Source of the DNA: Coix lacryma-jobi var. lacryma-jobi
Taxonomy: Eukaryota; Streptophyta; Magnoliopsida; Poales; Poaceae
DNA length: 64,000 nucleotides
Direction of reading: 5' to 3'
Assembly (NCBI GenBank): GCA_009763385.1
Contig: CM019831.1
Location: forward strand, 18,192,080-18,256,079
Shown: one piece after another, positions 11,244 to 23,060 of the stretch
Numbering within the stretch: the stretch's first letter is position 1
Layout of the letters: each line of letters starts with the position of its first letter
Notes under the pieces: model-generated
The model's input: the letters and a program-made list of their open reading frames with translations, nothing else
What the model was told of the DNA's origin: nothing
The model's database searches: none
Program-made: the position numbers and the translations under genes

Positions 11244-11816
11244 TCAAGAGGTGTTGGCGTTGTTTCCTCTGTGCTTGTTGTGCATGTGGTGCTGCTGGAA
11301 AGCACGCTCATCGACGTCCTCCTTGTTTACGATCAACGTGTTAGGCGATGACCGTCCGAGCGTTGATGTTGGGGAAGCCGTCAGATTGACTTGGGGCAGC
11401 GATGGCGATGAGGAGCGGGTCGCCGGGCTGGGCGCCTGCGATGGAGGTGCTGCTGACTGCTGTCGTGGGGGTACGCCCATGCCGTCCATGGTGTTCAGGT
11501 TGATAGAGACAGCCGTGATGATTTCCGCTGTAGCAGAAGTCTGTGGTTCCTTCAACTTCTCGTCGAGGTAGGTCTTGTCGGCATTGATCATGACGCTTTT
11601 GGTCTCCGCCTCGAGATCGTTGATGGCCGCTTCCCGATCCAATTTGTTGTGGATGACAGAGATGTTGGCGGCGTTGCGTATCCCACGTGCTTGTTCGATG
11701 TTGCTGAGGCGCTTGTCCACTTGGGATATCTGTAGATCGAGCTTGTCGAAGTGTTTGCTGATTCCTTCGGCGAAGTTCTTCAGCAGTTCCACGATGGTGG
11801 AGGTGGTGGCAGCCAT
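11244..11816 (-). CDS. Gag-like ORF of the small gypsy element
   Basis: A 190-codon frame starts 27 bases after the 5' LTR on the minus strand, in the position of gag. Residues 1-110 are predicted to be helical and coiled-coil-like (IVELLKNFAEGISKHFDKL, then repeated Leu/Ile heptads), and residues 115-165 are rich in Pro, Ser and Ala. There is no CCHC zinc knuckle, so the C-terminal part of gag is lost. It could still be translated from the LTR promoter. Function beyond a gag remnant is unknown. Confidence 0.5.
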   Translation of the reverse strand: MAATTSTIVELLKNFAEGISKHFDKLDLQISQVDKRLSNIEQARGIRNAANISVIHNKLDREAAINDLEAETKSVMINADKTYLDEKLKEPQTSATAEIITAVSINLNTMDGMGVPPRQQSAAPPSQAPSPATRSSSPSLPQVNLTASPTSTLGRSSPNTLIVNKEDVDERAFQQHHMHNKHRGNNANTS

Positions 11817-11828
11817 GGATCGATTGGT

Positions 11829-11842
11829 CTCGCGATACCAGA
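11829..11842 (-). other. Primer-binding site
   Basis: The minus strand reads TGGTATCGCGAGAC one base after the 5' LTR. It resembles the initiator Met-tRNA site TGGTATCAGAGC with changes near its 3' end. Confidence 0.6.
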
Positions 11843-12342
11843 TGTAAGGCGCAAGGCGGGTACCGGCGGCTAGGGCTTGCCCTAGGGCAGTCGTGCGGTA
11901 GGAAGGGGCGGTGGCGGCCTGCTGCTCGCTGCTGCTGCGCGCGCGTGAGAGGGAAGGGGAGGGGCGGCGGCTAGGGTTTGAGGGCTGGAGAGCGGAGAAC
12001 TAGAATAAGCCTTTCGGCTTTTTTCTTATTAATCTCAAAGGGGTACAATGCCTCTATTTATAGTCCCGAGAAGACTTGCATCTTAAGTAATTCTATCTAT
12101 TTCCTTATTCTACCCTCTATCCTAATCTATTTCTAATTGGATCCTTTTGCGGTGACGGCGGAGGCGCGGATGAACAGTACTCGCGTGCTATAGTACCCGT
12201 GGGTACTGTTCACGTCGGCTCGGCTGCAAGGGCAGCGGCTGCTAGGGCATCGGCGTCTTGGGCGAGTTGGGCGCCGGTCCACGGGCCCAATAGGTGCCCT
12301 GCTGGCCCATCCAGCCCCCTAGCCTCCATTAGGCGTAAGACA
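11843..12342 (-). repeat. 5' LTR of the small gypsy element
   Basis: Direct repeat of 9857-10365, with a few substitutions and a 9-bp length difference near its GGCGGGTACCGG segment. Confidence 0.9.
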
Positions 12343-12640
12343 AGGTGCTTCATGGCATAAGTCATCGCATCTGTTCATGGCATGTGGAGAAAAATATTCT
12401 GAAGCATTTGCATAGTGAGAGTGGGTTCAGCACACTTTTGTATCATGCTAGTTCAGAAACATTTGAAGTGGAATGCCTTTCTTTCCGAGTACCAGACTGC
12501 AAAAAATAGAGATTGACTTGCAAAAAATAGAGAAGACATTATGCTTGGCGGAGGCTGGACATGCATCGTCATTGGTGTCGGGAGTCGGGGCATAAGACCT
12601 ATGCTCCGTCTTCGGCGCGGGTTTGGTGGTTGAGCCTCAG
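12343..12640. other. No recognised feature
   Basis: Continuation of the pre-insertion DNA after the AGGTG duplication. It may belong to the same old LINE-bearing segment, but I find no readable motif. A short direct repeat TGCAAAAAATAGAGA occurs twice near 12500-12535. Confidence 0.3.
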
Positions 12641-13256
12641 AAAACCATCCGCGACGGTTTCTAGGTTTTGGCCTCAAAACCTAGAGTGACTGGTTTATGA
12701 GTTTGAGCCTCAAAACTCAGGCCGACGAATTTGCCGGTTTAGGTCTCAAAACTTAGGCCGACGTGATTGATTATACAATTGATGTTTGTTCTTTTAATTT
12801 CGTATTTTTGAATCTTATATTGTATATTTGACACTCAAAACAATCTTAAATGAAAAGGTTGTTAACTGCAAAGTTGTAGATCTCATTGCATACTACAACT
12901 TTAATATTGACTTTGTCTTTAGTCGATATTGTTAATCATGTCATATTTGGTCTGAGACCTTATTTTAAATATTTGGACACTTAAATCATCGCAAATTGAA
13001 AAGTTGTCAACTACAAAGTTTTAGATCTATTTAAAATTTACTATTTTGATATGAAATTTATCTTAATCCGATATCATATGAAAAAGTTATGATTTTTTAT
13101 GCAAAATAGATATCATTGTCAATTAAAGCTACGAACTGACTACTGTTAGTTGAAGCCATAAACCAACAATGATAGTCCAGCTATCACTGTCGGTTGAAGT
13201 CACAAATCGACAATGATAATCTATCACCAATAATAAATGTTAGTTCTGTAGTAGTG
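12641..13256. mobile_element. CACTA element fragment, right terminus
   Basis: The right end is AGTTCTGTAGTAGTG (ending at 13256), a standard CACTA terminus. The last 150 bp carry inverted copies of a motif like ACAATGATA / ATCACTGTCGGTTGAAG. Further in are AT-rich units with GTTGTCAACTACAAAG that resemble the array at 8445, and three copies of a TCAAAACCTAG/TCAAAACTCAG-type motif (12660-12760). I cannot find a left terminus, so the element is truncated or highly degenerate. Confidence 0.6.
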
Positions 13257-13297
13257 TCATTGTTGCTCCTCATCAAAACCTCAATTCTCATCGGGCT

Positions 13298-13460
13298 GAA
13301 AATATCTACTCTACAACATGCGTGCGTGGATTATGAGGTGGTGCATGTCCTGGTCTAGCGCTATATAAACCCCTGGTGAGGACACTTCTGGCAAGACAAG
13401 AGACGCCTCAACCCCAGCTCCACCCCTAAGAACACGAAGCCAGCAGCAGTCACAGGTTTG
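13298..13460 (+). promoter_or_regulatory. Candidate distal promoter and 5' UTR exon of the JIP23-like gene
   Basis: A CTATATAAAC box at 13361 is followed by C/A-rich sequence typical of a grass 5' UTR, ending in CACAG|GTTTGT (13455/13456), a possible splice donor. If used, a 5' UTR intron of about 640 bases would precede the coding exon. The alternative is the nearer TATA box at 14024. The segment 13298-13335 has a near copy at 16027-16068. Confidence 0.35.
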
Positions 13461-14023
13461 TCATTTGAACTCTCTGATCCTTTTAGCAGCAGGGACAATG
13501 GATTTGCACAAGAATATAAGGGTCTAGTTGATGATGCTCTTATGTTAGGTTCGTTATAGATCAAAAGAGGATCCTGCCTAATAAGGCCTTTCTATTTTTC
13601 ATTTACTTATTGCTCACCTAATAAACAGAAGAGGTGTTGGAAGAGAATTGTGGTTGCATACCAATATACCATACTGCTCCTGCTCAGTATGGAAGTAGAA
13701 TATATCGAAATAGGAGTAGTTAAGTAGTCTAATGTTTTTTTTTCTGCTTCGTCTCTACATTTAAGCTTATATATAACAACATCGAGAAAAACTTAGCATT
13801 GCTGGAGACATGGCTCTGAGCCTCTAGCGTGCATGAACATTATTCTGTGGTGATCAAGTACACATTTATAGCATGTTATGTTGTGTAACAAATTAAACTA
13901 TATAAATAAAAAGGGGGATTAATTAGAGGTCCATCTCAACTAAAAGTTCCATTTCAATTGTATTGAAAAGTATTATTTATATTACCTATATATCATCCAA
14001 ATTAAAGAATTAACCTTCCCATC

Positions 14024-14036
14024 TATATATATAAAC
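14024..14036 (+). promoter_or_regulatory. Candidate proximal TATA box of the JIP23-like gene
   Basis: TATATATATAAACC lies about 70 bases upstream of the ATG at 14097, leaving a 5' UTR of roughly 40 bases. This is a normal arrangement for a plant gene and is an alternative to the distal promoter at 13361. Confidence 0.45.
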
Positions 14037-14096
14037 CGTCAGCTCACATTAATTATATTAATTTTATGTGTTAGCGAGTGTGCAACAAGCAAGGAA

Positions 14097-15405
14097 ATGG
14101 CATCAGCCCAATATGAGATGATGACTGAGGAAATCGCTGAACAACTTAGTTTGGAGGAGAAAGAAAGCTTAGATGAGACCATCAAGGAAGCTGAGAGCGA
14201 CTTGGAGTCTCTAGAAGTTCAGGATCAATCCCTTGCCATTGTTGCCAAAAATGAAGGCCTCGACAAGAAGGCAAAGTTGACAATTTACATCGTAGCAGGT
14301 GCTGCAAAGAATCTGACAAAGGGACCCCTGAGTGTTATGGCTACAAATATATGGGCAGGACACATGATCAGAAATTTTCCCAACCCGCTTAAAAGCTTTG
14401 GTACTTTCGTTATCTCAAATACATCTGACAAAGGTGTTAAGGCTGCTGTGGTGTACTCCGGCAACAACAAAAATAAACTTCCATGTGCATGGCTACTTGC
14501 TTTTGTCGACAACAAGGATAACGGAATGAGGGTAAGTACATCGTCGTACAAACTCCGTCGTCATGTCTGTCTCAAAACCACTGCCACATTGTTGTTATTA
14601 TTTTCCACAAACCACAACTTTTTAGCTAGGGGAATATATATAGTACTAGTACAAATAAGAAATGAAAAAAAGTGAATGATAAGTGGAACCTAGCTAGCTA
14701 ATTAAGGTCATTCTTAGTGGGAGTTTCATTATAATTTACTAGAGAGTAGTGCCACATAATTATGCAATTTTGGTGACATAATTCAAGACATTAAAGAAGA
14801 GAAAGAAGAGTTGAATATTAATTATTCCCTTAGGGGGCGTTTGGATCCCTTCGTTTTTGGAGGAATTGAAATCCACTGAATAAACTAGCCTATTTGGTTT
14901 GGAATTTGACATTCTACCAATTTTCAAAGTTCACGTATAAGTTTATCTCAAATTCATACGGTGGAAGAGGAAAATAGATTATATAGATCATCGTGTCATA
15001 TTTCTACTTTGTAACTTATAAGACTCTCTTTAACTCACTCTCATACAATAGAAATGCAACACATGAGTATCTCAATCTCTTGTACAGTCAACAACAATAT
15101 ACAAATATAATCTATATACGACTATTTTAGCTTAATTAATATATGTGTAAATTATTATTCTTAAAATGAATTCAATTCCAAGGAGATCTAAACGGCCCTT
15201 ATTGAATTTTTGATTGGGGCAGATTTACGGGGAGTGTGGAAGGAAAAGTAATTTCATCCATATCGACTGGAAAAGAGTTGAACACAAGCTGCTTCAAGCT
15301 GGTAAAGTTGTGAACTTCCGTGACCACACGACTGGAACCTCGCTCTGTGCCGCCATTCAGGGCAAAGGTGGCAAAGCTGCTGTCGCTGTAGGCTTCCGTG
15401 GTTAA
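14097..15405 (+). CDS. 23-kDa jasmonate-induced protein-like (two exons)
   Basis: The coding sequence is exon 1 at 14097-14531 and exon 2 at 15223-15405. The intron is bounded by GTAAGT and GGGGCAG, in phase 0, and the product has 205 residues (about 23 kDa). Residues 1-60 are acidic and helical. Residues 60-145 run through KLTIYIVAGAAKNL, a GTFVISNTSDKGVKAAVVYS segment and CAWLLAFVD. Exon 2 begins with IYGECGRK and contains IDWKRVEHKLLQAG. The order 'Gly-rich strand, AVVYxG-N, WLLAW, nKVY, W--I--KL' is what I associate with the barley JIP23 family, and the length also fits. That family is jasmonate- and stress-inducible, but its biochemical role is not established. No signal peptide is visible. 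The start codon is the first ATG after the proximal TATA box. A MITE occupies half of the intron. Family assignment is from memory of motifs only. Confidence 0.65.
14833..15198. mobile_element. Tourist-like MITE in the intron, copy 2
   Basis: The 366-bp element has ends GGGGGCGTTTGGATCCC and, on the other strand, GGGCCGTTTAGATC, with TTA on both sides (14830-14832 and 15199-15201). It is the same family as 6470-6829 but in the opposite orientation, sharing AATAAACTAGCCTATTT. It lies entirely in the intron of the JIP23-like gene and ends 24 bases before the 3' splice site. Confidence 0.88.
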
Positions 15406-16070
15406 ACTACTTATATAATTATTAAATAAATAATGTACTAGATCCAGGGGATCATTTATGTATTGTAGTGTCACCTACGTACATGTATGTGTGTGTGGTT
15501 GTCACTCTTAATAAGTTCGTGTACTTATGATCCAACAGGGCAATCACTTGCTCTCCTGTAAGGACATGCATGAAAGCTACTACCTACTAAATAAAATTGC
15601 CCTGCTAAATAAAATTACATAGTGAACCTGAGTCCGGAGTCCCCCATTTTTTTTCACATGTATTCGTTGTTGCTGTCGTCGTCGTTGACTCCTCTAGAGT
15701 TTGTTGTTGTACTGTTGTTTTGTCCAGTCTGGACCTTTTCTTTTTAATATAATCGGCAGCTCTTCTGCCTGATTCATTTTAAAAAATTACATAGAGGACA
15801 ATCTTGCATGTTTCTCTATGTAGTTTTACACATGTACACTCCTACTAAATCAAGTTTCTAAAATATATGATCACGGCGCTAACTGATTCAATTAAATCAT
15901 GTTTGTAAAAGCTTCTCCTCGATTAGAACGATGCAATGACTAGATGGGCATGCATGTGGAAACCTGATAACGCTCCTACACGTGCGCTAATCCGACATTA
16001 GCTCCCGTCAGGTTGAACGACAGAGTGAAAATATCTACTCTACGACATGCGCACGCGCACGTGGATTATA
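15406..16070. other. 3' flank of the JIP23-like gene
   Basis: The early part contains AATAAA-type signals (near 15426 and 15588) that could serve the upstream gene. The remainder is ordinary AT-rich sequence. The last 45 bases resemble 13298-13335 upstream of the gene. No ORF of interest. Confidence 0.4.
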
Positions 16071-16208
16071 CACTACAACAGAATTGGGCTTTAGCCCCGG
16101 TCGGCAAGGGCCTTTAGCCCCGGTTGCCGAGCCGGGACTACCCTTCTAGGAATAAAGGCCCCCCCTTTAGTCCCGGCTCCGGCCACCGGGGCTAAAGCCC
16201 CCCCACTC
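16071..16208. repeat. CACTA left terminal and subterminal repeats
   Basis: Terminal repeat followed by alternating GGCTTTAGCCCCGG, TTTAGTCCCGGC and CGGGGCTAAAG copies. The array is interrupted at 16209 by the retrotransposon LTR and resumes at 32863. Confidence 0.85.
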
Positions 16209-19200
16209 TGTGACACCCCAATTTTAAGAACAAAATTGGAGCACAATATATGTATGTCAGGATCAATTTTCATACATATATCCACATCATAGTAAATATC
16301 AAAACAATGCTTTGTTAATAATAACGAACTTTATTACATAAATGACCCTCGGGTCTGAAAGAAAAGTACAGACTCTCATGAAACTGACTCTAAAGAAGAC
16401 TCTAATATAGATGCGGAAATCTGGACTCCATCTCCACAGGAACGTCGACCGGGGGTAGCGCCATCCTAGTACAGGTCGTCAGGGTCGTAGCCACCGTCCT
16501 CTGGATACTCCGGCTCCTCGTAGACGTAGTCTCCAGCGTCTGGGTGGGGTAGCAGGGGGGACAAAGAGGAAGGGTGAGTACATCGAAATATACTCCGCAA
16601 GTGTAGGAAATATATGCTTATGAGGCTCATAACAAAGGTAGGCTGACTTTGTTTGACTCAAGCGCCTAAAGCAACACACCCTATTAATCCTATTAATCCT
16701 ATGCACCTATTTACTAGGTTATAGACAGACACGGTATAAAAGTAGCAACACTCGGAGTCGCACCGAGCAACCACACTCGGAGTCACACCGAGCAACCAAC
16801 ACCTGAAGTCCATCAGGCACCCGCACCTGAAGTCCCTCAGATGACCCGAACCCAAAACCAACCAGTAACCAACTAATCTCGAAGAAGTCCAAGCCCGCTC
16901 GTGACCGTAAGCACGGCTGATATATCAGTTTTACACTCTGCAGAGGTTGCACATCGTTACCCATGAGTCGTGCAGATCTCGTCACGCTAAACACTGCCGA
17001 GGTGCATAGCGGGTTGCACTGCAAGGCCTTTACAAAGCCCCTCCAAGCCTGTGTTACACGTACTCTAAGGTTTCATCCCCGTACATAAGTCAGCGACCCC
17101 AGGGACCCCCTCTTGAGCCACTAAACAAACCCCGTGTAGCATAACTCGGAGGAAACTAATTAATTAGCCAGGTCCAGCCCATCCAGATCTCATGGCTGCG
17201 CTGTTAGCCGGGTTACATGCTCCGAGAACCGGGTCCTAGGGATCCAGGCAGGATATGTCTAGCACGAGCCCCGAACCAAAAACCAAAAGCAGCTGCCGAG
17301 TCCCACGGCACAAAACCACCAATACGGGTCCATCCAGCCGGATTTACCTAATAACCATGTTACTACAAAATTACCATGTCCACATTCGTTTCATAGTTCA
17401 TTAATCAAGTTTATAAACATTTTAACTCCCATCCCATCCATGACTGCAGGGCTAAGCAAGACACCTACCCGAACATCCCAAAACAGGCGACAAGGATAAT
17501 ATATACAAATTTTAGTAAACCCTAACATGGGATTCAAATTAATGACAAGCATGCATCTACAAGATCTAACTACTCTAGTACCAAAAGTAAAATAAAGTAG
17601 GTGCAAGATGTTCAAGGACACTTGCCTTCGGGCTGGGTCGAATCAACTGGATCACAAGGAAAATCTGGAGCGTCCTCGAACTCCGCACTCTCTGGCCCAA
17701 TCAACATACATGGCACATACAAAGCGAAATGAATAACAGTGCAACAAACATTATGAAAACAGTAAACTAACAGATCTACTGCGTAGAGAACGAAATTATG
17801 AATCTAACGCAAGTTGAATGGGTCGAATTGGAGTTAAAATGCAAAAGTTATAGGCATTTGAAGTTGAGTGGCATTTCTGTAAATAGCTCGAACTCATTTT
17901 AGGATTTTTTAATAAATAAAACAGAAAAAGAAAAGGGCGGTGGGACCGGGCCTCAATTTGGTAAACGAACAGGGGCCGGTTTGCGATTTGCGCAAGACTC
18001 GGTGTATAGTGCTAGTGGAGTGCGGATTTTATTTCGGAGAATGCGAGGGTCTCTTTAACAAAAACGCATCAGCGAAGGGGTATCGGCCTTTCTCGGCCGT
18101 TGATCTGGTGTTGAGCGGCTCAGATTAGATCTGAGAGGGCGGCTGCGAGGTGGACCGCGCCTCGATTTCGGAAAAGTGCAGGGGCTAGATCGCTATTTTT
18201 CCAAGACTCAATGAATAGTGCAATTTGGACGGCGGGTTGATTCAACGAAAAGACAGGGACTCTTTAGCAAAATACTCGATGCGTGGCGCAGCGGCCGGTG
18301 CGGCGCTGACGGGGCTCTACGTGGCGCTGTGCGGTTGGCTCGGCCTGCCACCTGTGCGGTGGACCTGCTGACTCGGCGGCGGCGGACCGAGTCCACGGCC
18401 CTGTGGGCTCGGTGTATACCGATTCGTCGGTTCAATCTAATCTATGCCGCCGAACTGAGATCGGACGGCTCTAGGGAAAAGGGAAGGGTTGGCTCGCCGT
18501 TGGTGGCGCTTTGCGCGGCGGCGCCCCGATCAGGCACGGCGACGCCATGGGAAAGGTCACCGGAGCTCGCTCTGGGGTGACGTAGGGTGCATTAGAGGGA
18601 GCGTATATGGGTGCTACGAAAAGAGAGGCTCACCGCGAGTCTGATGGAGACGTTCTCGACGCTGATGGAGGCCGGAGAGGGGAGAGCCACGGCGGAGTCG
18701 TTCTGCTTTGTCAGTGAGGTCAGAGAGGTAGCTTCCCGGTGCCGTTTCCTCCCGGGATGCGTTCTCTGGTTCGCGGTGCGACTCAGGGATGCCAACGGAG
18801 GGAGAGGCGAAACCGGTGGCGTCTCGGTTGAGGAGGACAGGGAGCTTCGGCCCAAGCTTGGCAGTCGGCAATGGCAATGGGTCTGTGGTAGTGGATAAGG
18901 GGCTGAGGCCGTGGGGGAAAAGTGAGCGTGAGGCGGAGGGGATAGAGACTACTTGTAGGTCGAGGAAAAGAGGAGAGGTGGCGGCTAGATCCCGCTCGTT
19001 GCGGTCGATCCCGGGAAAGCGTGCGCCGGTGGCTTCGCGCTTAGGGCGGGATGGAGGTTGGGGACGCGGCTGGCAAGCGGGCCCTGTCTGCTAGTGTGTG
19101 AGGGAGGGTGGATGCGGCGGCGGCTCGGTGCACAGGCCGCGTGCAAGCTGGGCCGCGCGGTGGGAGAGCGGGCCGAGGCCGCGGGGAAGTGGAGGGAGGG

Positions 19201-19677
19201 GAGGCCGGCTGGGCCGTGGCGGGGAAGGAGAGTGGGAGGGGGGTTTGGGTTGCGGCGAAAAAAAAGATGGGGAGAATGGAGTGGGCCAGTCTGGGCTGGA
19301 AAAAGGGAAAGAGGAGAACAGGTCCTTTGCCAAATTCTTTTCTCTTTTGATTTTCTAAACTTTTCAAAAGCCTTTTAAATTCAAATTCAAAACCAGTTTG
19401 AAATCAAATAAGTTTTGCAGAGTTTTGGAAATAAAACTTGGGATTTGATTTTATAAAGTTTTTCATAAATATTTTATTGTTTTCTAAATAGAATAAATTC
19501 GATTCGCCCTATACGGGTTTAATAAATTTATTTTCCACTCAATAAAATATGCAATGGCATGAATGCAACATGAAAATGATAAATAAATTTTATTTTCCTC
19601 CTCTAATAAACTAGCCAACCTATTTAATTTCTAGTTTATTTAATACAATTGGGGAAAATTTAAATTAGGGTGTTACA
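16209..19677 (-). repeat. Chromovirus LTR, left (inverted) copy
   Basis: The 3,469-bp segment is TGTAACACCC...TGTCACA on the minus strand, the reverse complement of 28059-31526 with scattered substitutions (well under 2 percent in the parts I compared). It is the outer end of the left arm of the large palindrome. The open frames in its GC-rich part (18200-19400) occur on both strands, including the right-hand copy, and look like by-products of composition. Confidence 0.9.
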
Positions 19678-19712
19678 AACCTACCCCCCTTAGAAGAATC
19701 TCGTCCTCGAGA

Positions 19713-22700
19713 TTAGAAAGAGTCAGTGAAGAGGTGAGGAAAATCTGCCCGAAGATCATCTTCCTTCTCCCATGTGGCTTCTTCTTCGGAGTAATGCTTC
19801 CATTGCACCTTGCAGATTTTAATCCTCTTGTTGCGAGTACCTCGTTCCATCGTGTCCAGAATCTTGATCGGCTCAGAGAAAGTCAAATCAACCCTGAGAT
19901 CAAGCTCCTCAAGTGGCAACTGCTCCTCTGGAACTCTTAGGCATCTCTTCAGCTAGGATACATGGAACACATCATAAATACCTGCCAGCCGTGCAGGCAA
20001 CTCCAGCTGATAAGCAACTGCACCTTTCTTGTCAATCACCTTGAAAGGGCCAATGAATCTCGGAGATAGCTTCCCTTTGACATTAAACCTCCGAAGACCC
20101 TTGAAGGGTGACACCTTCAGATAAACAAAATCCCCAATCTGGAACTCCAGCTCTCGTCGTCTGACATCGGCATAGCTCTTCTGTCTAGTCTGAGCTGTCT
20201 TCAGGTTGCTTCTGATCTGTCTGACCCGTTCTTCAGCTTCTTCTATAGACTCAGGGCCAAAGACTTTTCTTTCTCCAACCTGATTCCAGAATAGAGGAGT
20301 CCTGCACTTCCTGCCATACAGTGCTTCAAACGGTGACATCTTCAGATTGGCCTGATAACTGTTGTTATATGAGAACTCTGCATATGGCAGACTCACATCC
20401 CAACTCTGGCTATTCTGGAGTGCACTGGCTCTCAACATGTCCTCCAGAATCTGATTCACCCTCTCTGTCTGTCCATCAGTCTGAGGATGATAAGCCGAAC
20501 TGAAACTGAGGCGAGTGTCCATAGACTCATGCAACCGCTTCCAGAATCTGGATGTGAACTGGGTACCTCTGTTAGATACTATGATCTTAGGTACTCCATG
20601 CAAACATACAATGTGGGACATGTACAGCTCTGCCAGCTTCGGGTCCTGATATGTCTCCTTGACCGGAATGAAGTGAGCCACCTTGGTCAACCGATCAACT
20701 ATGACCCAGATAGAGTCATAACCAGACTGTGTCCTGGGCAAACCAGTGATGAAATCCATGCTGATCTCTTCCCATTTCCACTCGGGAATCTGCAGAGGCT
20801 GTAACAAACCAGCAGGTCTCTGATGTTGGGCCTTAATCCTCTGACATGTGTCACACAAAGCCACGTACTCTGCTACTTCCCTCTTCATCCCATACCACCA
20901 GTAATACTGCTTCAGATCCTGGTACATCTTGGTACTGCCTGGGTGAATAGAGTAGGCTGAATCATGAGCTTCTCTCAAGATCAACTCTTTGATAGCCTTC
21001 ACATCCGGAACACAGATCCTGCCTCTGAACCATAAGACACCCTGATCATCCTCTGTGAAGCCTGGGGCTTTGTCTTCCTTGATCGACTGTCTGATCTCCA
21101 GAAGATACTCATCAGTGAGCTGTCCTGCCCGGATATCATGCTCAAGTGTCGAATCAACCTCTAAGGCTACTGCATCAGTGTGGCCAAGAATACCCAAGTT
21201 GAGCTTCACAAACTCCTCATGCAACTCGGGCTGCTGCTCCTTGATCTCAAGCACATTACAGTAGACCTTCCTGCTCAAGGCATCTGCAACAACATTCGCC
21301 TTGCCTGGATGATAGTTGATACTCAGATCATAGTCTTTGATCAACTCGAGCCACCTTCGTTGGCGAAGATTCAGATCTGGCTGGGTGAAAATGTACTTCA
21401 AGCTCTTATGATCAGTGTATATCTCTGTCTTCTTGCCCATCAGATAGTGCCTCCAGATCTTCAGAGCATGAACAACAGCTGCCAACTCTAGATCATGTGT
21501 AGGGTAATTCAGCTCATGCTTCCTGAGCTGTCTCGAGGCATAAGCAATCACACGACCTTCCTGCATAAGCACACATCCTAGACCCTGTCGCGAAGCATCA
21601 CAATACACCGTGAAGTTCTTCTGGACATCTGGCATGACAAGAATAGGAGCAGAGGTCAATCTCGCTTTCAGCTCCTCGAAACCAGTCTGGCATTCAGGGG
21701 ACCATACAAACTTGGCACCCTTCTCAGTCAGTCTCGTCATTGGCTTCACGATCTTGGAGAATCCCTCAATGAATCTGCGATAGTATCCCGCCATACCGAG
21801 GAAACTTCGAATCTCAGTAACGCTCTCAGGTACCTTCCAGTCCAATATATCCTGGAGCTTGGCTGGATCAACAGATACTCCACCTTCTGAGATGATATGC
21901 CCCAAGTAAGCAACCTTCTTCAACCAGAACTCGCATTTGCTCAGTTTCGCATACAACTGATGCTCCCTGAGTTTCTGCAACACTAACCTCAGATGCTTCT
22001 CATGTTCTTCTTCATTCTTCGAGAATATCAGGATATCATCAAGGAACACCACGACGAACAGATCTAAAAACTCCATGAAGACCTTGTTCATCAGATACAT
22101 GAAGAAAGCTGGGGCATTTGTCAAACCGAAGGACATCACTGTGTACTCATATAGCCCATATCGAGTTACGAATGCCGTCTTCGGGATATCAGCTTCACGA
22201 ATCTTCAGCTGATTATAACCTGTTTGCAGGTCAATCTTCGAGAACACATGAGCACCCTTCAACTGATCAAACAGATCATCAATGCGAGGAATCGGGTACT
22301 TGTTCTTGATGGTAGCTTCATTCAATGCGCGGTAATCAACGCACATCCGCAGGCCTCCATCCTTCTTCGGAACAAAGATCACAGGGGCTCCCCACGGGGA
22401 TGTACTAGGACGAATATGCCCTTTCTCTAACTGCTCTTGGATCTGCATCTTCAGCTCAGCTAGCTTTTCGGCATCCATTCTATATGGTCGCCTGTATATA
22501 GGTGCAGTGCCAGGAACTAAATCAATAGAGAATTCAATCTCACGATCAGGTGGCATACCTGGCACCTTCTGGAAGACATCTGGGAACTCCTCGACAACTC
22601 GAATATCAGGTACCACGACAGCCTCATATGCTCTGGCTTCTTCTACCATCTTCGTCGGTGCCTGATACACAATCTCCGTGCCATCCGGATGCTTCACTGT

Positions 22701-23060
22701 GATGATCCTCTGAGCACAATCAATAACGCCCTGGTACTTGTGTAGCCAGTCCATTCCCAATATAACATCAATGCCTTGGGAATCCAGAACAATAAGAGAA
22801 AAGGGAAAGACTACCCCCTTATGTGCAAGCTCACATTTGGGCATACATGCCGCGATATCAGTTCTCCTCCAGGAGAGTTCACCCTCATACTCTTTTGCAT
22901 CAAGACTCTATGTATGTTATGTCTAGATACACAGGATGCTGATATGAAAGAATGAGATGCTCCAGAATCAAATAAGACTGTAACTGGGTGTGAATCAACA
23001 AGGAACGTACCAAACACCACATCTGGTGCTGTCTGAGCTGTCTCTGCTGCAACGTGGTTC
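19713..23060 (-). pseudogene. Chromovirus late gag-pol, left (inverted) copy
   Basis: On the minus strand this reads protease (DSGASHS, then ILGMDWL), reverse transcriptase (FLDDILIFS), RNase H (DASRQGLG), HHCC zinc finger (H near 22100-equivalent; CDTCQR), integrase core and chromodomain. It lacks the front of gag because it begins at late gag at the 23060 junction. It is broken twice relative to the right copy: one base is lost from a run of G near 22817, and a TAG at 19953-19955 separates the chromodomain (19919-19713). The integrase has Asn instead of the second catalytic Asp (20571-20573), as in the right copy. The long open part is 22844-19953. Confidence 0.9.

Larger units (their letters stand above)
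9857..12342 (-). mobile_element. Small internally deleted gypsy-type LTR retrotransposon
   Basis: Two direct LTRs (9857-10365 and 11843-12342) bound the element, and AGGTG flanks it on both sides (9852-9856 and 12343-12347), a perfect 5-bp target duplication. On the minus strand a TGGTATCGCGAG primer-binding-like site follows the 5' LTR, and a GAAGGGGGGAGAGA polypurine tract precedes the 3' LTR, so the element points to the left. It carries a gag-like ORF and a fragment of integrase but no protease, reverse transcriptase or RNase H. It is non-autonomous. The LTRs are roughly 95 percent alike by eye, so it is fairly young. Confidence 0.92.
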
